Shown piece after piece: positions 59,325 through 64,000 of a stretch of DNA of 64,000 bases. The stretch is from assembly GCF_036226365.1 (NCBI RefSeq), contig NZ_CP108462.1, forward strand, positions 8,724,001-8,788,000. The letters run 5' to 3'. The stretch comes from Streptomyces sp. NBC_01262 (GTDB lineage: Bacteria; Actinomycetota; Actinomycetes; Streptomycetales; Streptomycetaceae). Every line of letters begins with the position of its first letter. Positions within the stretch are counted from its first letter, which is position 1. A program made the position numbers and the translations under genes. Under the pieces are notes generated by a model. It saw nothing but the letters and a program-made list of their open reading frames with translations, did no database searches and had not been told where the DNA came from.

Positions 59325-61586
59325 ATGACGGTAACGGCACCCACGGACATCGGCACGTCCGTCCCGGCGTGGCACGGTTTCGCCGGGCAGCGCTGGCGCG
59401 AGGGGATCGACGTCCGCGACTTCATCCAGGCCAACTACACCCCGTACGAGGGCGACGCCTCCTTCCTGACCGGCCCCACCGACCGCACCACAGCGGTGTG
59501 GGACAAGATCGCCGCGCTCTTCCCCGAGGAGCGCCGCCGGGGCATCCTCGACGTCGACACGGTCACCCCGTCGACGATCACCTCGCACCGGCCGGGCTTC
59601 ATAGACGCCGACCGCGAGCTGATCGTCGGCCTCCAGACCGACGCGCCGCTGAAGCGGGCGATCATGCCCAACGGCGGCCTGCGCATGGTGGAAAACGGCC
59701 TGCGCGCGTACGGGTACGAGCCCGACCCCTTCGTCAGCCGGGTCTTCGGCACCTACCGCAAGACCCACAACGACGGGGTGTTCGACGCCTATACCCCCGA
59801 CATGCTGCGTGCGCGCAAGGCCGGCATCATCACCGGCCTGCCCGACGCCTACGGCCGCGGCCGCATCATCGGCGACTACCGCCGTGTCGCCCTCTACGGC
59901 ACCACCCGCCTCATCGAGGCCAAGCGCGCCGAACGCGCCCTGCTGGACGCCCGCCCCTCCACCGCCGACGTCATCCGCGATCGCGAGGAACTGGCCGAAC
60001 AGATCCGCGCCCTGGGCGAGCTGGAGCAGATGGCCGCCTCCTACGGCTGCGACGTGACCCGTCCCGCCGCGACCGCCCACGAGGCCGTGCAGTGGCTCTA
60101 CCTCGGCTACCTCGCCGCGGTGAAGGAACAGAACGGCGCCGCGATGTCGCTGGGCCGCACCTCCACCTTCCTGGACGTCTACCTCGCCCGCGACCTCGCC
60201 GAGGGCCTGATCGACGAGACCCGCGCCCAGGAGCTGATCGACGACTTCGTCATCAAGCTGCGGATCGTACGCTTCCTGCGCACGCCGGAATACGACGCGC
60301 TGTTCTCCGGGGACCCCACCTGGGTCACCGAGTCCATCGGCGGCATCGGCGAGGACGGCCGCCCGCTGGTCACCCGCACCTCCTTCCGCTTCCTGCAGAC
60401 CCTGTACAACCTCGGCCCGGCGCCCGAGCCCAACCTCACCGTGCTCTGGTCGCCCCGGCTCCCGGCCGGCTTCAAGCGGTTCTGCGCCCAGGTCTCCATC
60501 GACACCAGCGCCGTCCAGTACGAGTCCGACGATCTGCTGCGCCCGACCACCGGCGACGACACGGCCATCGCCTGCTGCGTGTCCGCCATGGCGGTCGGCC
60601 GACAGATGCAGTTCTTCGGCGCGCGGGTCAACCTCGCCAAGGCCCTGCTCTACGCGATCAACGGCGGCCGTGACGAGATGACCGGCGACCGGATCGCCCC
60701 CGCCACGTCGCCGCTCACCGGCGAGTACCTGGACTACGACGAACTGTCGGCCGCATACGACCGCACCCTCGACTGGCTCGCGGCCACCTACGTCAACGCC
60801 CTCAACGTCATCCACTACATGCACGACAAGTACGCGTACGAGCGGCTGGAGATGGCCCTGCACGACCACCCGGTCCACCGCTACCTGGCCTGCGGCATCG
60901 CCGGCCTGTCCGTGGCCGCCGACAGCCTCTCGGCCGTCAGGCACGCCCGGGTGAAGGTGATCCGCGACGCCACCGGGCTCGCCGTGGACTACGTCGTCGA
61001 GGGTGACTACCCCGCGTACGGCAACAACGACGACCGCGCCGACGCCATCGCCACCGGCCTGGTGAAGTCCTTCATGGCCAAGGTCGCCCGGCAGCCCGCC
61101 TACCGCGACGCCGAACACACCCAGTCGGTGCTGACCATCACCTCCAACGTGGTCTACGGCCACCACACCGGCAACACCCCCGACGGCCGCCGCGCGGGCG
61201 CCCCCTTCGCCCCCGGCGCCAACCCCATGAACGGCCGCGACCACCACGGCATCGTGGCCTCCGCCCTCTCGGTCGCCAAGCTCCCGTACGACTGCGCCCG
61301 CGACGGCATCTCGCTGACCTCGACCATCACCCCTGAGGGCCTGGGCCACGACCCGGCCGAACGAGCGGGCAATCTGGTCGGCATCCTCGACGCCTACACG
61401 GCGGCGGGCGGCTTCCACATGAACGTCAACGTCCTGGACCGAGCCACTCTTCAGGACGCCATGGAGCACCCGGAGAACTACCCGGACCTGACCATCCGGG
61501 TCTCCGGATACGCCGTCAACTTCGTCCGCCTCACCCGCGAACAGCAGCTCGACGTGATCAGCCGCACCTTCCACGGTGCGCTGTGA
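59325..61586 (+). CDS. pflB: Pyruvate formate-lyase (glycyl-radical formate C-acetyltransferase)
   Basis: The 753-residue enzyme splits pyruvate with CoA into acetyl-CoA and formate without oxygen. It has the adjacent catalytic cysteines Cys417-Cys418 (ACCVSAMAVG) and the glycyl-radical site RVSGYAVNF with Gly728, equivalent to E. coli Cys418/419 and Gly734. Length and N-terminus (WHGFAGQRWREGIDVRDFI) are normal for true PflB rather than diol dehydratase or HpdB relatives. The ATG at 59325 has GGAGG 5 bases upstream. It overlaps the activase gene. The radical is destroyed by oxygen, so activity requires anoxia, notable in a typically aerobic genus. Confidence 0.95.
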   Translation: MTVTAPTDIGTSVPAWHGFAGQRWREGIDVRDFIQANYTPYEGDASFLTGPTDRTTAVWDKIAALFPEERRRGILDVDTVTPSTITSHRPGFIDADRELIVGLQTDAPLKRAIMPNGGLRMVENGLRAYGYEPDPFVSRVFGTYRKTHNDGVFDAYTPDMLRARKAGIITGLPDAYGRGRIIGDYRRVALYGTTRLIEAKRAERALLDARPSTADVIRDREELAEQIRALGELEQMAASYGCDVTRPAATAHEAVQWLYLGYLAAVKEQNGAAMSLGRTSTFLDVYLARDLAEGLIDETRAQELIDDFVIKLRIVRFLRTPEYDALFSGDPTWVTESIGGIGEDGRPLVTRTSFRFLQTLYNLGPAPEPNLTVLWSPRLPAGFKRFCAQVSIDTSAVQYESDDLLRPTTGDDTAIACCVSAMAVGRQMQFFGARVNLAKALLYAINGGRDEMTGDRIAPATSPLTGEYLDYDELSAAYDRTLDWLAATYVNALNVIHYMHDKYAYERLEMALHDHPVHRYLACGIAGLSVAADSLSAVRHARVKVIRDATGLAVDYVVEGDYPAYGNNDDRADAIATGLVKSFMAKVARQPAYRDAEHTQSVLTITSNVVYGHHTGNTPDGRRAGAPFAPGANPMNGRDHHGIVASALSVAKLPYDCARDGISLTSTITPEGLGHDPAERAGNLVGILDAYTAAGGFHMNVNVLDRATLQDAMEHPENYPDLTIRVSGYAVNFVRLTREQQLDVISRTFHGAL

Positions 61587-62314
61587 GCACCACCGGCCGG
61601 GTGCACTCCTGGGACCTGTCCACCGGCGTGGACGGTCCCGGGACCCGGTTCGTGCTCTTCGTCAGCGGCTGCCCGCTGCGCTGTCTGTACTGCGCCAACC
61701 CCGACACCTGGCACATGCGCGACGGCAAGGAGCTCACCGCTGACGACGTGATGGCCGAGATCGAGAAGTACCGGCCCTTCATCACCACCGCGGGCGGCGG
61801 CGTGACCCTGACCGGAGGCGAGCCGCTGCTCCAGCCCGCCTTCACCGCCGAGATCCTCCACCGATGCAAGGAACTCGGCCTGCACACCGCCCTGGACACC
61901 TCCGGCTTCCTCGGCGTCCGCGCCACCGACGCCCTGCTCGCCGACACCGACCTGGTGCTGCTCGACATCAAGTCCTTCGACATCGCGGCCTATCGCAAGC
62001 TCACCGGCGGCGAACTCGCCCCCACCCTGAACTTCGCCACCCACCTGGACCAACTCGGCATCCCCGTATGGATCCGCTACGTCCTGGTCCCCGGCCGTAC
62101 CGACGATCCGGCCGCCGTCGACGGCCTGGCCGGATTCGTCGCCGGCCTGACCAACGTCGACCGCGTCGACGTACTGCCCTTCCACAAGCTGGGCGCCGCC
62201 AAGTACGACGCCCTCGGCATCCCCTTCCCGCTGCGCGACACCCCCGTGCCCGAACCCGCCCTCACCGAGCGGGTCCGCGAGCAGTTCCGGGAGCACGGCC
62301 TGCGGGCGCTGTGA
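61583..62314 (+). CDS. pflA: Pyruvate formate-lyase activating enzyme (radical SAM)
   Basis: The 243-residue radical SAM enzyme installs the glycyl radical on PflB using S-adenosylmethionine and an iron-sulfur cluster. The cluster motif CPLRCLYCANP contains the CxxxCxxC cysteines, and TLTGGEPLLQP is the SAM-binding GGE motif. Only one cluster motif is seen, as in PflA proper. The GTG at 61583 overlaps the pflB stop by 4 bp, giving coupled expression. No formate channel (focA) or formate dehydrogenase gene accompanies it in the window. Confidence 0.95.
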   Translation: MSTTGRVHSWDLSTGVDGPGTRFVLFVSGCPLRCLYCANPDTWHMRDGKELTADDVMAEIEKYRPFITTAGGGVTLTGGEPLLQPAFTAEILHRCKELGLHTALDTSGFLGVRATDALLADTDLVLLDIKSFDIAAYRKLTGGELAPTLNFATHLDQLGIPVWIRYVLVPGRTDDPAAVDGLAGFVAGLTNVDRVDVLPFHKLGAAKYDALGIPFPLRDTPVPEPALTERVREQFREHGLRAL

Positions 62315-62350
62315 CCCACGTGATCCATGTGATCTACAGGAGGCCCGGAA

Positions 62351-63157
62351 ATGAAGCAACGCGTGGTCGTCGGAATCGACGGCTCGATCATCGCCGTACG
62401 TGCCCTGGACCGGGCCGCCGAGGAGGCCGCGCGGCGCGGCGCCGCCCTGGAGGTCGTGTACGCCGTCCCCGACCTCGACGAGGCCGGACCCATACTGGCG
62501 TCCTCCCTCTCCCGGTTGCGCGAGCGCCACCCCGCGCTGGAGGTCACGTGCGAACCTGTCGTCGCCGGCCCGGTGGAGGCGCTGCTGCGCCGGGGCCGGG
62601 ACGCGGCACTCACCGTCGTCGGCACCCACGGCCTGGGCGGTCTCGCCGGGCTGCTGACCGGCTCGGCGAGCCTGCGCCTGGCGGCCCACGCCGAGGGGCC
62701 GTTGCTCGTCGTACGCGGGGACCGCTCCCCGGAGCGCGACAGCCTCGGTTTCCAGGAGGTGCTGCTCGGCCTGGAGAGCGACGCAGACGCCGACGCGGCC
62801 CTGTACGCCTTCCAGGAGGCGGCACGCCGCAAGGCCCGGCTGCGGATCGTCCACGCCCGGACCCACCGTCCGCTCGCGACCGCCGGCGCAGCCGCCCCCG
62901 GCCACGTGGTGGCCCCGCTGCGGGTCAGGTACCCGCAGGTCGAGGTGGAGACGCAGGCCGTACGGTCCGGCCGGGCGCACTCGCTCGTCGACGCCACCCT
63001 CGGAGCCGATGTCGTCGTGATCGCCGCCCACCGCAGGCCCGGCCGGATGGGCCCGCAGCTCGGCCCGGTCACTCATGCCCTGCTGCACCACTCCCACTGC
63101 CCGGTGGTCGTCGTCCCTGCCGGCGATGCCAGTCCTGGTACGCCGTCACAGCGGTAG
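62351..63157 (+). CDS. Universal stress protein, tandem UspA domains (copy 6)
   Basis: The 268-residue protein is the shortest of the six. Domain 1 (VVVGIDGSIIAVRALDRAA ... GTHGLGGLAGLLTGSAS) and domain 2 (about 140-268, ending AAHRRPGRMGPQLGPVTHALL) are both present with ATP-loop glycines. An AGGAGG precedes the ATG at 62351, 36 bp after pflA, so it may be the third gene of the pfl operon. Its last 89 bp overlap the 3' end of the convergent SulP gene. Confidence 0.9.
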   Translation: MKQRVVVGIDGSIIAVRALDRAAEEAARRGAALEVVYAVPDLDEAGPILASSLSRLRERHPALEVTCEPVVAGPVEALLRRGRDAALTVVGTHGLGGLAGLLTGSASLRLAAHAEGPLLVVRGDRSPERDSLGFQEVLLGLESDADADAALYAFQEAARRKARLRIVHARTHRPLATAGAAAPGHVVAPLRVRYPQVEVETQAVRSGRAHSLVDATLGADVVVIAAHRRPGRMGPQLGPVTHALLHHSHCPVVVVPAGDASPGTPSQR

Positions 63158-64000
63158 GCAGTGTCGGGAAGATCCTTTCCGGGCCGACCGCCTCGGTCAG
63201 TCCGTAAGCGTCCAGGTCGTGGCGCAGATCCTGCTTGACGCGGGCCAGGGCGAAGACGATGCCCCGGCGGTCGAGTTCGCCGCGCAGCGAGTCCACCGCG
63301 TCCAGCGCGGTGATGTCGACCTCGACATTGGCCTCCGCGTTGAGGACGAACCAGTCCACCACCGGTCCCGGGTGCCGGTCCACGGCGGCCAGTGCCCGGC
63401 GGCGGAAGTCCTCGGCGTTGGCGAAGAACAGCGGCGAGTCGTAGCGGTAGACGACCAGCCCGGGGATGGTACGGGCCTGGGGATAGTCGTCCACGTCGTG
63501 CATTCCGGCCACCCCGGGGACGATCCCCTCGATCGCGTCGTGCGGGCGGGCCACCCGGGACAGCATCTCGGCGACCGACAGGCCGACGGCCACCAGGACC
63601 CCGTACAGGATGTCCAGCACCAGGACGCCGGCCAGGCATCCCAGCGCCAGCAGCAGTTCGCGACGGCGGAAGGAGCCGAGGCGCCGGAAGCCGGGCAGGT
63701 CGATCAGCCGGACGGCGGCGTAGACGACGATCGCCCCGAGCACCGCCGACGGGATGTGAGACAGCAGCGGACTCAGGAAGAGCAGCACCGCCAGCACCGC
63801 GGCGAAGGCGACCAGCGAGTACGCCTGCGTACGGCTGCCCGCCGTGTCGCCCAGTGCGGTACGGCTGGCGCTGCTGCTCACCGGGAAGCCGTGCAGCACT
63901 CCGGCGCCGAGGTTGGACGCGCCCAGGGCCAGCAACTCCTGGTTGGGGTCGAGCGCGTGCCCGCTGCGGGCCGCGAACGCCCGCGCGGTGAGGATGACGT
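63069..64000 (-). CDS. SulP-family anion transporter with STAS domain, 5' end outside window
   Basis: The frame is open to the window edge, so the N-terminal part is missing. The visible 310 codons show the last helices of a SulP transporter (NPQELLALGASNLGAG-like region read as DPNQELLALGASN, then FPVSSSASRTALGD and VLGAIVVYAAVRLIDL). A C-terminal STAS domain follows (VDWFVLNAEANVEVDITALD ... LRGELDRRGIVFALARV). SulP proteins carry sulfate, bicarbonate or dicarboxylates. The last 20-25 residues beyond the STAS domain are encoded inside the 3' end of the convergent USP gene, an unusual 89-bp overlap. Confidence 0.88.
   Translation of the reverse strand, partial: VILTARAFAARSGHALDPNQELLALGASNLGAGVLHGFPVSSSASRTALGDTAGSRTQAYSLVAFAAVLAVLLFLSPLLSHIPSAVLGAIVVYAAVRLIDLPGFRRLGSFRRRELLLALGCLAGVLVLDILYGVLVAVGLSVAEMLSRVARPHDAIEGIVPGVAGMHDVDDYPQARTIPGLVVYRYDSPLFFANAEDFRRRALAAVDRHPGPVVDWFVLNAEANVEVDITALDAVDSLRGELDRRGIVFALARVKQDLRHDLDAYGLTEAVGPERIFPTLPTAVTAYQDWHRRQGRRPPGSGSGAAGHE

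Overview
The window is one contiguous piece of a very GC-rich actinomycete chromosome. Strong G/C third-position bias, frequent GTG starts, Liv-type and Drr-type operons, a PknG kinase cluster and an Osd/DosR-like dormancy island all point to Streptomyces or a close relative. No rRNA, tRNA, CRISPR array, integrase or intact transposase was seen.

Layout. (1) 1-5.1 kb: the 3' part of a KimA-like permease, then an operon of a ribbon-helix-helix protein, a DUF4097 protein and a DrrAB-type ABC exporter, headed by a 30-bp palindrome that overlaps the first start codon. (2) 5.1-11.6 kb, minus strand: a PknG/GlnX-type signalling cluster (GlnX-like membrane sensor, PknG kinase, VWA protein, FHA protein). 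Its PP2C phosphatase is reduced to a 71-codon remnant and no GlnH gene is present. (3) 11.6-12.4 kb: a degenerate spacer holding a permease fragment. (4) 12.4-21.6 kb, plus strand: an apparently self-contained module of phenylacetate-CoA-ligase-like enzyme, GAF histidine kinase, LuxR-type response regulator, complete Liv-type ABC importer and secreted esterase. Three copies of a 16-bp palindrome (core CTCCAC-N-TGGRG) lie before the ligase, the kinase and the transporter. (5) 21.6-63.2 kb: a dormancy/hypoxia island resembling the OsdKR regulon of S. coelicolor and the DosSR regulon of M. tuberculosis. (6) 63.1-64 kb: the 3' part of a SulP transporter.

The dormancy island carries six universal stress proteins, three Acg-type nitroreductases, three CBS-BON proteins, a DevS/OsdK-like kinase, its DevR/OsdR-like regulator, homologues of Rv2004c and Rv1733c, a ribosome-hibernation-like protein, and a large set of anaerobic-type metabolic enzymes: pyruvate formate-lyase with its activase, AdhE, PPDK, aldehyde and alcohol dehydrogenases, a proton-translocating transhydrogenase and a dicarboxylate carrier. 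Twelve intergenic or gene-end sites carry a palindrome close to GGGCCG-NN-CGGCCC. Six copies match it perfectly, and most sites are pairs with centres 20-23 bp apart, usually 60-95 bp upstream of a start codon. I infer that these are the operators of the encoded response regulator and that they bind the island into one regulon. The combined output would be fermentation of pyruvate, redox balancing through the transhydrogenase, ribosome and protein protection, and energy sensing through USP, CBS and cNMP domains during oxygen limitation.
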